The notes below the pieces were generated by a model. That model saw only the letters and a list, made by a program, of their open reading frames with translations, was not told the DNA's origin and ran no database searches. Both the position numbers and the translations under genes were made by a program. A DNA stretch of 64,000 nt from Trichobilharzia szidati (taxonomy: Eukaryota; Platyhelminthes; Trematoda; Strigeidida; Schistosomatidae), in assembly GCA_944472155.2 (NCBI GenBank), contig OX235279.1:138790920-138854919 (forward strand), given 5' to 3'. Positions 9,340 to 21,844 of this stretch are shown here, in pieces (positions within the stretch are counted from its first letter, which is position 1; the number at the start of each line of letters is the position of its first letter).

Positions 9340-10440
9340 GTTTGCTGAATCTGTAGAGGATTATTCAAATTCTAAGTATCTATCACAATATGAGTGTACT
9401 TTATGAATGCTAGTATTCAACTCTTCAACGTGTTTTTGAGTTATTTTGCAGTATAGCACACTTAATTCACACTGTTCCTTATTCATTTTGGAACTAAGCT
9501 GGATATTATGTACTAATGAGTTTATGTGTGTGAAGAATTTAGAAAAATGTTAAGATTTCAAGGAGTCAGTGTACTGTGTACATAACTTTACCATAATTCA
9601 GGAGCAGGACTAGTTGTTCAAAGAGCTTTACTTACTTAACTATTCATGAATAGATTTACCAAAAACGAAGATATTGGCGATCGGCATTCAGATGGTAGTA
9701 TCTGTGGTAAAGTGTCGCATATTGATAAGTAGTTATACTTTGAATCATTCTACATAAAAAACTAAATGTGAGTTTGGGTTAATCTTCATTTAAACAATCC
9801 ACTAACAAAAAATTTAAATAATGAACGATAGTCGCCGTCATCTACATAATTTTCAAGATAAATTGCTACGACTGTGCAGAGTGGACGCGCACTTCGTCTT
9901 CTTTACACCTATGAACACACAGACTGACAGTAAAAAGCACGATATCCAATCGCTCATATCACTGCATGCAGGTAACCGCAGACACCAATTCTGCTGAGAC
10001 AATTTTCAAATCTTAGACAAAGAAAACATAGGATATGGGAGAATTTCTAGAAACCTGGTACTCAACTAAAAATTAACATATACAAAATTTAAAGTAGCAC
10101 TAGAAACTGACCAGTCATTATACATATGATAAGAGTAAGGATAATTAAAACGACGTATTAAGGGGGTAGAGTTGAACTGGATAAATTACAAAACTTTTGA
10201 ATGTTATAAGAGAAGTGAATTAGTATTCAGATTTTATAAAATGTAGGTCAGGTGTTGTCTAAAAAATTAAGATGACGAAGATGAAATGAAGTGGAGTGCA
10301 TTCAAGTGGCAAAATAGAATAAAATAAAAGAACATTAATATGACCAAGGTTAAGAAAGGAGTTTATCAAAACATTTTTGAACACAAAATTTAGGTTTCTG
10401 TACATTTATAACTAGAGCTTCAGCTATGCATAGGTGGCGA
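9340..10440. other. AT-rich stretch, nothing supported
   Basis: No coding or structured signal is recognised. The PLE at 10.45 kb may have an unrecognised 5' UTR here. Confidence 0.45.
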
Positions 10441-10456
10441 AAATGTAAGCTTTGAA

Positions 10457-12350
10457 GTGACTGGTTTTAGTCCTAAAGATAACTATAAAGTTGTCAAACA
10501 GTTCGAAGCATTGATCCAAAAGACAAATGACCTTCCTGCATTGTCCAACAAATCATATGAACAATTCAAGTCTACAGTATTAAACAGCTGCCATCGGTAC
10601 ATCAACACGAAACCAAATGTCAAAATATTGATTTCAGCCGAGCACAGAAAGATTCTAAGGAACAAAGACTTGGTTCTGACACGTCCCGACAAAGGTGCTG
10701 GCATTGTCCTGATGGATCACCAAGACTACATCGATAAAATGTTATCAGTCTTGGCAGATGAAAACAAATTTTCAAAAGAAAGTAGCCAGAAAGACCAAAC
10801 GGAACAACTTGAAGGAAAGCTAACACAAATGCTGAAGAAGATGAAGAACGAATCGATTATTAGCTCTGGATTATTTGAGCAAATACGACTCTCCGGTTCC
10901 GTGATTCCCCGTTTATATGGTCTGCTGAAAGTGCACAAAGGGAACATGCCACTACATCCAATCTTGGATATGACAAATTCCCCATATCATGCTATTGCCA
11001 AATGGCTCTCAGATATGCTCCTAACTATCAGAAATAACCTCTGCAAGCATAGTGTTTCTGATTCATTTGAATTCGTCGATTCAATAAGTGCTGCTAATGT
11101 ATCCGGGAAGGAAATGATATCCATGGATGTTACGTCCCTTTTCACCAATGTGTTCCCCTCACTGAAACTATTTGCTTTATATACAAATTCATTGAGGATA
11201 ATAATGTAGACGTATGTGTTCCGATCCACTACTTAAAGGAACTACTATTGAGGTACACTCTAAATGTCCAATACAAGTTCAACAACACGATTTATAGACA
11301 AAGAGATGGAGTGGCAGTGGGGTCACCATTGGGTCCTTTACTTGCAGACTGCTTCTTGGCAAGTTTGGATAAAAGTATTTTACGGCCTACTATCGGTAGT
11401 TTCGATTAGTACCAAAGATACATGGATGATACTTTCATCATATGTGACGACAATACCGACATCGAATTGATAACTAAAGAGTTCAATAGCTGCCATCATG
11501 CCATCAAGTTCACATCGAAATCAGAGATTAACTGGGAATTCCATTTTTGGATGTTTTTCTAAAAAGGAGATCTGATGGTTCTCTTCAAAGATCGATCTAT
11601 AGGAAACCAACATGGAATGGTTAGTACACAAATTTCTATAGTTGGGGCACTTTGAGAAGAAAGAGAAATCTGATCCATTCCTTATCTTCAAGAATAAGGA
11701 GGATATATTCCAGTGATACAAACGATGGGGAACTGAGGCGACTCAGACAAGTCCTCATAGAGAATGGATATTCTCCAAGATTTATCGAGAAAAACGTGAA
11801 GTTAAGGGAAAAGCCTGAAAGAATCCAGACGGTGTCGAAGAAACTGCTATTTATGAGTGTTGAATTTAAAGGTGATACGGCATCTGAGATCCTGAAGAAT
11901 CACTTATTCAGATCACTGAGGAAAGCCTCCTTAACGGCTGAGCTACGTATCAATTTCTACAGCCGACAAATGATCAATGAATGTGTGAAGGATAAACTGC
12001 CGCTTTAGGTCACCTCAATGTGCGTTTATAAATTCACCTGCTCGTGTGGAGGTAGTTATATTGGCCGCACAAAGCGCACATTTTCCAAACGCATCTCTGA
12101 ACATTATCTGGCATGGCTAGCAAAGGGACAATGCAAGACAAGTAGTAGCTCAGTTCATGAGCTCTTGGTGAGTTCAGGCCACGTAACTCCACCAGAGTCG
12201 TCTTTCAAGATCATCTACAAGGTGAGGCCAAATTATACAAAGGGCGTCAGGTTTCGGCTTTTGTGTGTGGTGGAGGCGCTGGCAATTCGTCCATACAACC
12301 ACGAACTCTGTATACAGAAAACGTTCGTCCAGTCTCTTATTCTACCTTGA
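10457..12350 (+). pseudogene. Penelope-like element polyprotein: RT plus GIY-YIG (broken)
   Basis: PLE polyprotein for target-primed reverse transcription. The first frame (10457-11150) carries RPDKGAGIVLMDHQDY, YGLLKVHKGNMPLHPILD and SMDVTSLFTNV, which are RT motifs including the first catalytic Asp. A frameshift near 11150 follows. The next frame reads IYRQRDGVAVGSPLGPLLAD, a stop at about 11408, then RYMDDTFIICDD with the YMDD catalytic pair preserved. A third open block (11652-12008) holds LRRLRQVLIENGYSPRFIEK. The last (12018-12350) is the GIY-YIG endonuclease with its Cys residues: CVYKFTCSCGGSYIGRTKR, then SKRISEHY. Several frameshifts and at least one stop make it inactive. It is the most complete PLE in the window. 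A T-rich 3' UTR and a structured tail follow. Confidence 0.9.
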
Positions 12351-12760
12351 TCTTAACCTCTTTACCAATCGTTCCCTGTAAAAAATTTTGATTTTTAATT
12401 TTACTTTTAGTTTGCTTTTACTTTATAATTAATTCACTATTATCACTCTCTCATCTTCCTTTTGTACATTTTCCCACCCTCTTCACACTTGTTAAATTGA
12501 CACTCAACTACCTTTATTCTCGCTCAATACCAATTTTAACCCAATCGAATTTCTAACTTTGTGCCGTTGAGTACCACGCAATTTACAACTTTTATTTTTT
12601 TACTTCTAAAGCCACTTCTGAGTAATCATATCAATTATGTCACCCCTATTACTCAGTAATAGACTACTGTACATTTTCGGTAAATATAAATACGACTGTA
12701 CAGCCTCTGATGATGATTTCATCGACAAATAAAATTTTCTTTGCTGAATTTGTCTTTTAT
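12351..12760 (+). mobile_element. PLE family I 3' UTR and structured tail
   Basis: A pyrimidine-rich UTR is followed by the conserved family I tail: GACTGTACAGCC at 12694-12705, the core, then GCTGAATT. Equivalent tails occur near 21.86, 36.62, 54.47 and 57.76 kb, so this defines the 3' end of the element. Confidence 0.7.
12698..12749 (+). ncRNA. hammerhead-like motif at PLE 3' end (degenerate)
   Basis: CAGC (12701-12704) and GCTG (12743-12746) pair as helix I. A perfect CTGATGA is at 12707-12713, then GAT-TTC-ATC as helix II. GACAAA stands where GAAA is expected, and the palindrome AAAATTTT could be helix III. PLEs are reported to encode hammerheads, so the layout fits, but the GAAA change suggests an inactive copy. 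Confidence 0.5.
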
Positions 12761-12764
12761 TTTC

Positions 12765-13380
12765 TTCGTAATTATAAAGGATAAATCAGATGTGGGGTGA
12801 ATGACCTGACTGCAGAAGGTGTTCACAAATTGAAAACTTTGTCATCCTACGCTCACCTTTCATTAGTTAAACCTGGCAGTGTCCAGCTACGCACATAAGG
12901 AGAACGCGCTTACAAAGTCCGATGTAATCAGCTTGACGCGAGCATGTTAATGAGTATATGCACATAGAGGTGGACATAAGCGGTAATTTATCCTTGATGT
13001 ACTGTCGGATCATGTTTCAGCTGGTGAATACTAAATGTAAGTCACCTGCATAGGCAAGATTTATAAATTAAAAAGAAGGAAATCACATACTCAAGAAATC
13101 AATCATTGCCAATACAGGTAGGTCAAAAGGTGAGAAAATACACAAGAAACGACCGGTCACAGAGAATTAATAAACTCGCGGAGAATTTTGAAAGCTTATT
13201 TCTAATCGAAGTATGCGTTGAGGATGTTGTCTAGGAAGACACTGAAAGCTTAGCAACTAAATCATCCAGCTCAGGGAACACAACTACACCGATATAGTGC
13301 TAAACAAATCACCCATTTAATAATACAGTATCAAATGTGTTTATCCAATATGTTAGTAAAGGTATATTTAGTATTTTTAT
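12765..13380. other. unassigned; PLE-tail-like segment near 13.2 kb
   Basis: Bases 13205-13290 (GAGGATGTTGTCTAGGAAGACACTGAAAGC, then AAATCATCCAGCTC) resemble the arms of the palindrome at 47.5-48.0 kb. This suggests another copy of the same retroelement tail. The rest is unassigned. Confidence 0.4.
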
Positions 13381-13385
13381 TTTAT

Positions 13386-13605
13386 TCCATTACGTTCTCA
13401 ATGAAACATAGGGCGCCACACTGGAGCTTTGGAATTTCAGTAGCAGTGGTTTTATTTTTATGGTGTAGCGTAGCTAACCCCACTCCCACCTTTCCTCTTT
13501 ACTGGCATTACTAACGGCTTAGGAATCGGTCGACCGGGGACTGAACTCCAGGCACGCACGTGGTTAGCGAGTGTTCTACCACTGAACCACCAACATGCAA
13601 GTAAA
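13386..13605 (-). mobile_element. tRNA-headed SINE type 1
   Basis: On the minus strand the head contains box A-like GTGGTTCAGTGGTAGAACACTC and, more diverged, a box B around AGTTCAGTCCCCGG. The body and the tail CCTATGTTTCATTGAGAACG follow, then poly-A. It is more diverged than the copy at 1.0 kb. Confidence 0.68.
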
Positions 13606-13689
13606 GGCATAAGAGTTGATGAAACCCTGTAAAGTACAATTTCAAAGTTTTTCGAGAATATATATTTTAAAAGAGTAGACATTTAAGTT

Positions 13690-14930
13690 AAATTACTTCA
13701 AACAATATATATATATATATGTGGTCTAATTTACTGACTTCGTAAACAGACAAAGGACGAATGAAATAGTTCGCAACGCGATTCAATATGAAATCAATAT
13801 GTAAATAAATAAAGCCATTTTAATTACCACTATAGTATGAAGCTAGTTTTTGGGAAATAAAATAAAAACAGCCAACCAATATGAAACGGATGAATACTAC
13901 TAAATATATAGATTTGTTTTTGTAACACTACCTCAAGGTCGAGCTAGCAAGAGATCGGTAAAAGGATGTAAACAAATAAAGAATTTGCTGAGTCTTGTAT
14001 GCATACAAAGTGAGATGAACACATTTGAACACGAATGTTGGACATAGTGTTTAAGAAAATGAAAACGATCATAAATTCTTAGAATGGTTCAGAAAAATCT
14101 GTGAATAGATTAGATACATTTTCACTAATTTTGGCAAATAGGCGTACTTCAAAGTAACCGTGAATTTCAACAGGCTAACTGCAAAACAAATTATTGCATC
14201 ATATTCTAGGATAAACTTAGTCACTTTTTGGACAGAGAAAGATTATATGTTTATGCATAAATGCATGCATATGTATTTACCACATTTCTTCGGCTACTGA
14301 CAGCCGAAAAATGACAATGGCTATTACACAAGTAAATATGTAATATACTTAAATAAATGCCATGGAGACACGAGGAGTGATTATGCAGATCACTCACTGT
14401 ATTAATTGAAAGGTTTTCGTCAGTATAAAAATAACACTATTTCTCGGTTCAAAGGGAGAGATTTTTAATAAAACAATTACCAAGCCTGTCTGTATAAATA
14501 CAGCTATTCATATATAGCCATTCAAAATAACACCATATAAGGAATGGGACAATGTGTTATGTGTTTCATTGATTTGAGGTTACATTATGGTCATGATCTG
14601 CTGTGAAACTTTAAAGAAAACATTTAAGTTAAGAAGACTAGAATATGACAGAATGAATTCATTTATCAGAACTATTCCCTAAAGACACAGGTAACTATAA
14701 ACATATAAATTAGATTTAAACAGGTTTGAAATCTCCCAACAGATAGCTTTGAATAAATTATCATTTACATAAGAGAAAATAATTCATTAGGGACAGGAAT
14801 CACCTGGATAAATGATCATTATAAAATCTCTCTTAGAATTCCTTAGGATTAATGCATCAGATGGATTTCACTATGGGGAACATTATTTTTGATTATCAAT
14901 GTATGTAAAATTAGCATTATTTTATTTCGA
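13690..14930. other. AT-rich stretch, nothing supported
   Basis: A short (TA)n run lies at about 13707-13720. No gene or recognised repeat is seen. Confidence 0.5.
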
Positions 14931-14943
14931 ACATAATGATTAA

Positions 14944-15345
14944 TCGAATGCTTGCTAGTGACTTGCTACAGGACGGAGTTTCCTGGAGTTATAGTGGGAA
15001 GATGTGACCAGTGAGGTCCACCCAGTCAAGTGTGAGGATGTATTTCCTACCGATGACATTGGTTGGTGGTCGCGCTAAATCACGAATTGGTAGAGGTTGA
15101 AATTCATGGGCTGGCCACTGAATCAGGTCCCAGTGGCTGAATGGCATGCGAGCTTGCCTTGTAACCGGAAGGTCCTGGGTTCGAATCCCAGTGGGTGCGT
15201 ACTGTCGTTGATTCCCAAACTAGGATGAAGCAGCTGGCTGTCCAGGACTTCCTGGTTTTCAATGGTTCTCTAACTGATATCATTCCATGGGCAAACTCGT
15301 AAAAACAAATCTAATCCTTACAAACCAACTCTTGAAAAGTAATGA
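14944..15345 (+). mobile_element. SINE B, single-unit copy
   Basis: It begins CGAATGCTTGCTAGTGACTTGC and carries box A (GTGGCTGAATGG, about 15130) and box B (GGGTTCGAATCCC, about 15178-15190). It ends ...CTCTAACTGATATC...CTCGTAAAAACAAATC...CAACTCTTGAAAA. AATGATTA flanks both ends as a short target duplication. This copy is about 400 bp and one unit long, and is the best reference for the family here. Confidence 0.78.
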
Positions 15346-15349
15346 TTAT

Positions 15350-16080
15350 CATTACCTGCAGGTAAAGCGTGCACTTACATATATGTTGGAAATATATGGA
15401 ATATTACTCAGAGTTATTTAAACTTCACGTGTTTCCTCCAACAAGTCATATTGCTGAGCTCAGTGTGCCTTTAGACATGTTGTATATTTTTAAATAATGA
15501 AAGTGCCTCCAAATATCTGTTACCGAATAGAGTAACATTCATTTCCTTTTGCTGTTTCATACAGAAACTTCAGCTAATAATGTAAGACAATATCACTGAT
15601 TATGTATTATAAACTAAGGTCTTTTACGTTGGTATTTTTTTCTCTAATTTACTTCCTTTTGAATCTAAATCGATCTATGATCTGAGAAATCGTCTAAATG
15701 CTGGACTGATAGTGTGAATCAAAGTGTACAAAAAGAAAGTTAATCCTACAAATACAAGTAAGATATCTTCGGTATCTCTTACTTTCATTTCCAATAAAGT
15801 CGGTATTTTATAGCCACCTCGAAAAGCGCAGAATTTGTACAGATATTCTTCAGACGTTCACCATACAGTGGCCAGTGCACTCAGGTGCACTTTCTCACTA
15901 CTTTACTTCTATGTTGTAGATCACTTAAGAATATAATCCATTATCCCACATTCATGTTCCGTAATCTTTGATATCTGCACTAAAAAAATGTGAATTCATC
16001 CAACAGCTTTATCATCGTTGCTTCGAATGCAGTTTAATGTTTTGGATAATCGCTTATTATTTTTGATGTAGGACAGAAAG
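15350..16080. other. AT-rich stretch, nothing supported
   Basis: No coding or repeat identity is recognised. Confidence 0.45.
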
Positions 16081-16083
16081 AAG

Positions 16084-16330
16084 TGTGTACGTCGGTGGCA
16101 CAGAGGTAGAATACTTGCCAACCATGCACATGGTCCAGGGTTCGATCCTCGGCCGACGCACTCGTTTACATCGCTATGCCGGTAACAAAACTGGTAATGA
16201 AGGAAGGTTGGGCATGAGGCTAGCAACCCCATCCCGTAAAAGTAAACACCACTGCTACCAAAACTTCAAGCCTCAAGCTTGAAGCCCTATGTTCAATTGC
16301 GAACGTAAAGGAGTAAAAAAAAATAGAAAA
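16084..16330 (+). mobile_element. tRNA-headed SINE type 1
   Basis: The head is GTACGTCGGTGGCACAGAGGTAG with box B GGTTCGATCCTC and closing CCGACGCAC. The body GGTTGGGCATGAGGCTAGC and the RTE-like end TTGAAGCCCTATGTTC follow, then A-rich DNA. The layout matches the copy at 1.0 kb. Confidence 0.78.
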
Positions 16331-16334
16331 AAGC

Positions 16335-17555
16335 CGTTATCCGTGGTGTGCTTATTTTGATAGGAAATAATAATCAAAAAGGTACTTATGACATAGTGCT
16401 TTCAAAGAGCCTACATTACATCCCTCTGTACAAACAAAATCCCTGGGTGTATAATATTTGCAAATAATGTCACCTAGTCCCATAATTTAATGGTGACAAG
16501 CTTGTTACACTTTAATGAGAATCTGCCTTTTTACTCCTTGATCACACAGTATTTCTGATAAATGACGGAAATGAGCTGAGTGTGCTATAATTGTGTTAAA
16601 CTAATTAGATTGGTATACAACACTCGTTAACGCCTACACAGAATCGGATTTCCAACTTAGAAGAAGACCAACTTTAGTCATCCAGAAGGGCACTATCAAT
16701 CGATGTGATAACAACTGTGAAAAAATTTCTAATCTAACTGTTTGTTTTTGTAATGTTTCAAATTATTTGACGCACGAAACTGGACTTCCTTCTGATTTAG
16801 TACTGAAGATGGCATGAAAATTAGAGTGGAAATTTTTGATCGAAAACATATTAGGTTGTACAGCATGAGGTAATAATGAAGATAAAAAATAAGCTGTGAA
16901 GATTACTGATTTTTGTACATTGTTTTATGGCACTATGTGAATAGGTAGTGTTTAGGTGATTGCAAACTTTTTATTTATTTTTTATTATTCAACAAATCAA
17001 CTTTAGAAAGAAAAAAATCGTAGTTATTCTTTTTCTTATTGCACTCTTTTGTCATATACAACACAATGATCATTTAGATTAACAGCTCAAGTGGATGATA
17101 TTGGTTTAGTTGTATTTTCTGGGCTACTTGAACACAAATGCATCAATATTATGATCATTTATTTCGACACTATACTCACTCTGGGTATTTAGAAATGGTA
17201 ACTTATTTTTAATCTACAAACTTCAAGAAAATGTTTTAAGTTCAATGTTATTTTAAACAAAAGTGTGATGTACTCTTAACTAAATAGTTTGCTAGTAAAC
17301 TATCACGCTTTTCATGTGAGAATACACCACTTAATTCACATCTAAATATCTAGAAGAATACAAAGTGAGGGGACTTTTAGAATCCAGTTTCGTCATTCAC
17401 TAACATTAAGGAACACTCCACATCCGTTTCATACTAGTTTGGGACTCTTCGGTAGCACTCTAATAGGGGTCGGTCCAACGAACTTTGGGTTATGAATTTG
17501 ACCAGTTTTCAATTATATCAACAGGTAAAAATCCAATGCACTTTGGGTTTTATTT
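16335..17555. other. AT-rich stretch, nothing supported
   Basis: No recognised gene, RNA or repeat. Confidence 0.5.
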
Positions 17556-17559
17556 TTGA

Positions 17560-17785
17560 TTGAACACTAGTCAGTAACTAGTGTAATGTGTCTAGTCCTA
17601 TCTTCGGTGCAGACTGAATTCTATCAGTCATGTTTGCAATGTAGCAGTGTGGGTGATGCGGGTTTGAATCTCAGAAAGGACATCAGTTCCTTCAAGGTCT
17701 CAGATACGCCTTGCTGATGTCTGCCAACTAGCACGAAATCTAGGTCCAAGGCTTCCTGCCGATTGCCTCCAACCATCTAGTACTT
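17560..17785 (+). mobile_element. rearranged Sm-alpha copy with damaged hammerhead
   Basis: Bases 17560-17630 are the Sm-alpha segment ACTAGTCAGTAACTAGTG...GACTGAATTC in minus orientation. They are joined to a plus-orientation part from GCAGTGTGGGTGATGCGGG to CCTCCAACCATCTAG. The hammerhead at 17708-17752 has CTGATGT instead of CTGATGA and a changed first helix II base, so it is probably inactive. Box A is lost. Confidence 0.72.
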
Positions 17786-17789
17786 TGGG

Positions 17790-19730
17790 TTTTAATTTTC
17801 TTTAATTCGCTATATGTTCCTATGTAGATCCAATACAATCGGAGAGTAGCTGTCTACATACCCAATATAATGGCTTATACCGATCATTACTTTTCATTAG
17901 AAGCACCTTGTAGTCAGCCTACAATGAGCAACGAATTGATTTCCAATGCTTTAAAATTATATATTATATTTTTACATATACTGTCTATATTGTCCATAGT
18001 ATTTCTTCTTCGAATAACGCAGTGCTGCTATCTGGCAGCTTTATTTGACGGCGTTCATTCGAGGTTTTTATCAGATTGCGTGATAATTTAAAATTAATGC
18101 ACCTGAAAACTACCAGTACACATCCTCCGAGATATACAAACATCGTATTCACACTACTAATCTTTTCTATCTTTTCTTTTCAATATGACTTTATCAAGCT
18201 TCTACTTTACCCGTATTGTGATTTTTAAAGTTATCTGAAATGTAAAATCGATAAGACAGGTTTCGTTTAAATATACTATAAGCTCCACTGTTGAGTTTTT
18301 AATTTTGGAAATTCTTATCAGAAGTTGGTGTTTCCTTGATGCTCACAGAACACTTTCTTTTGGTAGTTATTTCTTTTTGACTGAAATGATGTAAAAATAC
18401 AGGTCACACTGAGAATGACAGTGGATGCAATAATTAGTTGTGGCGAGTTACTGGTATATGGGTTGCACTGACGTTTCAGTGATTCACTTGCTTCTTAAAA
18501 ACATGTAAGTTAATGGCAATTTACACAACATTAGATTTAAGAGATTTGCAGAAATATGGGATTGACTAATTCATTTAAGTGGCTTCTGTTTTCCTTACAA
18601 CTAAGTGAAATTGACAGACGTGCACAGATTCAGTTTTGGTAATTTACCTATATGGTTGTCGAAAATAGCTTACACTTAAACGCTACAAGTTTTTGAACGT
18701 TACACGAGTTTGGGGAAAACAATGGATACTTCTTATAGTATCCTAAAAGTGAAATCGAATTAAAGTGCCTTCACTATTGTGCATGTACATCGAATTATTA
18801 TCTACCTGAAATTATATTACTGATTGAATAAGTATTTAATAGGGTAAGAGTAAAATTCGGAGAATGTAGGGGTGAAATTCTTCCCTTCAACCGTGTGCTT
18901 TCAATTTGTAAATGCCGTATGAATTCCCAAATAGCGGACATGTTTTCCTATCGGATCACATCTGTAAATTTTCTTGTTGTTCAGGTTTCATGTTTATTTT
19001 CACGATAATGAAAAACAAATTCATGGTATTTGAAAGAATTATTTATGGTTACATTTAACTAACCGTTATAACTTTCTTGTATCTGTATTTACCTTTCAAC
19101 ATTTATACAACATTCCCGGATAGATATACAGTAATTATTTACACTTTTAATCATCTGAAGCTTGTTTTACACTTTATGTCAGGTATCATGTGTTCGTACC
19201 ACGTGCTTTTAACTTTGATATTCAGGACATATTCTCCTGTGCAATGATCATATGAGAAACATTTAGCAATATGAAATAAGATGGCCTCATATTTTATTGT
19301 ATACTTTCTTACAGAACACATTCATTATTAGTGCGGAAGTAATGATAAGTAGTAGTAGATAAATTATTTATCCAGTGACCTTTCGTTTTTATTACTCTAT
19401 TCGCTTTAAATTTTATTGCCTTTAAATAATAATTCTTTATCGGTTTGAACTTTTGAGTACACAATAATGCTGCTTTTTGTGGACATAAGTACAGAATAAA
19501 TATTTATAGGAAATACTGAAACAAAATAAACTTATTTCGTGGATTCTCTTTGACGGTGTATATCCTAAGCAAAATCAAATTATGAGTTATGATGATTGTT
19601 TTGTTATGCTGCCTAAGACTCCATTCAATTTTGATTTTCACTTACTGAGTTGAACTCACTATTAAGTTTCCTAATTGACTTAATTGTTTTTTTATGTCAT
19701 AATTTTACCCCCACCCTCTTGAATTCATTA
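17790..19730. other. AT-rich stretch; one doubtful small ORF
   Basis: A 73-residue plus-strand frame at 17870-18091 starts MAYTDHYFSLEAPCSQ and has one hydrophobic stretch that could span a membrane (LYIIFLHILSILSIVFLL). It has no splice or homology support. The rest shows nothing. Confidence 0.3.
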
Positions 19731-19735
19731 TTATC

Positions 19736-19960
19736 ATTATTATTTCCTTTAGTTCCTATAGGAACATAGGGCTTCAGCCGCACATATTCACTGCATTCGG
19801 TTCTCCGCCAACGTTTTCACCTGGCTTCGCGTCTGCCCACATGCTTCCATCTCGTCTTCACGTGACCTCCTCCATGTCACCCTTGGACCACGAACTCGCC
19901 GCTTCCCATTTGGGTTCCACTCTAGGGCCTGTCTTGTGATGTTACTTGATGGTGAATTCA
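19736..19960 (-). mobile_element. RTE 3'-end fragment
   Basis: The plus strand shows ATTATTATTTCCTTTAGTTCC, AGGAACATAGGGCTTCAGCC, CGTGACCTCCTCCATGTCAC and CTTGGACCACGAACTCGCCG. This is the reverse complement of the RTE C-terminus and tail (GRPRVTWRRS region), with an (AAT)n end. It is only about 220 bp long. Confidence 0.82.
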
Positions 19961-20217
19961 TCATAGTATGTATAAATTAACTCTGTTGGTCGATCTCGTA
20001 TTTTGTATCTAGTTAATCCTTGTCTCCAAGTGGAACTTGAAATTAATGATAGCATAAATAATTAGTCATTTTTGAAATTATGTTGCTTCTACTTTCTATC
20101 TTTAACTCGAAGTTATTGTGATAAGTGAATATTCAGAAATTTTGTAACTTTTAATTTGATTTCGTTTAAGATATATGCAGTTAAAGAGAATCCAATCAAT
20201 GAAAGGATCTCGTATTA

Positions 20218-20470
20218 TCCTGTAAATATGTCCGTTTTCTCTTTATTCAAACTAGTAAGAGGGGCCAACGTATAAAATAACTTTTTAAATTTATCTTATA
20301 CATCCCATGGTTTGAACGTATTAAGTGTTGATGGGCATTTATTCTTATTTCCAATATAATGTAAGGTGGAATGCATTTCTGATACACTTCTGAAGTTTTA
20401 AGTCTATAGGTCATGTGTCTGCGTGTGTGGAGTTGTTTATGAAGGTGTGATATTAATTCTGTATCCACTT
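20218..20470. repeat. second copy of the unclassified repeat at 1.26 kb
   Basis: It resembles 1262-1345 (TGTCCGTTTTCTCTTTATTCAAACTAG, then CTTATACAT). It contains a minus-strand AATAAA and a 73-residue open frame starting MDTELISHLHKQLHTRRHMT. The element class is unknown. Confidence 0.4.
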
Positions 20471-20734
20471 ATTTATCAAAGTTTCTTTGACTCAGAAATG
20501 TTTCATTATGTTCTCCTGACATTAAACATTTGGTACTCTTGGTAGTCAGCTTTAAAGATAAGAATAAAAACCATCCCCTAGGGTAATAAAAAAACAAGTA
20601 GAGTGATTTCATCAATTTTTCTCAATTTAAATGGATTCCAGAATCAAGAAAACCATAAGTATTAAGAACCTTTAGAACACTATAGTTAATGCATTTCATT
20701 TTGAAACGTTTGGATCTATTACACTGACCCCAAA

Positions 20735-20905
20735 TAACTCACTGGTGATATTCCTGACGACAGCACTGTTTGGCTCTGGTTCGAATCTTCCAGAGTAGGT
20801 TCAGCAGTACCTTCGAGATAGCAGGTACGCCTTTCTGACGGGTGCTAGCAGTCACAGAACCGCAGTCCAGAGTTTCCCTCCGATCCCCTACAACTACTGG
20901 AAATG
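20735..20905 (+). mobile_element. degenerate Sm-alpha copy
   Basis: The order of parts is kept: CAGCACTG...GGTTCGAATCT (box B), TACCTTCGAGATAGCAGGTACGCC, CTGACGG, CAGAACCGCAGTCC, CCGATCCCCTACAAC. The hammerhead core has several changes and is presumed dead. Confidence 0.6.
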
Positions 20906-20909
20906 CTGA

Positions 20910-21840
20910 CTTGTATGAAGATTAGTTATTCAATTTGATTTTTATGTCATTATTAGTGTTATAGCCAAGCATTCTCATTAACTAAGATAAATTTATTTAG
21001 TTATGAAGATGATATTTAGCCTTGCCTTTCTTTACTTAACAAACTAATATAATCAGAATGATTGACAAACTGGCCATCATTTAATAAGTGCAATGCACTT
21101 TGCTGTATTGTTTGTTTTGGTTAGTAAAATATTTAAGCACTTGACCTACTATTTCATTGTGTATTATGATGTGTGTATTATATGCCAGCCATTAGTAGTG
21201 TACACTGTTGTGTGTATCAGAAAGTAATTATCAATGATTTATTACTTTAGGAAAACCATATTAAGCAAATATTTATTTAAATGTTGTTATTTAATAGTGT
21301 AAGCTAGGTTCACCATACGGCCTTAGTACTACATGTATTCAGCTCAAAGAATCATATGACCTCAGAAACAACATTTCATCTGCCTAATTAATGAAAATGG
21401 GTGCCATAATTTTTGACATTTAGCATTGTGTATCCGGTTTATTAGCTCTTGTATAGATGAGAAATTTGGCTGTTTAACTAAGATTATTCTCCACAAACAT
21501 TCAGAGAAATTATGACCGGTGGATGCAAAGAAGTACTGGCTGGTTCACCAAAACTATGACTAATTTAGAATTATCAAAACTTGGCTGAATGTGATTACAA
21601 ACTGGCTATTAGAAACAATTTGTAAATGAGAAATTTTTACGAAATACGGTACATTTTTTTTCTGTATACTGAAACCGTCCAAGAATAGGAGCTAAACTTA
21701 GCATACATCGAAGTTTTTCTAAAACATACGTTTTTGCTGCAGTATTAACTGTTACCTTTAAAGTTAAACGCCAGAGGACAGCTTTTTAATATCTTAGCGA
21801 TTTCTTTCTTGTCATTACGCGTCTCTTGATTTCGAAGAAT
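20910..21840. other. AT-rich stretch, nothing supported
   Basis: No recognised gene or repeat. Confidence 0.45.
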
Positions 21841-21844
21841 AAGA

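Noticed and set aside
17870..18091. 73-residue plus-strand ORF with one hydrophobic segment
   Set aside because: No splice, polyadenylation or homology evidence; the length is compatible with chance in AT-rich DNA.
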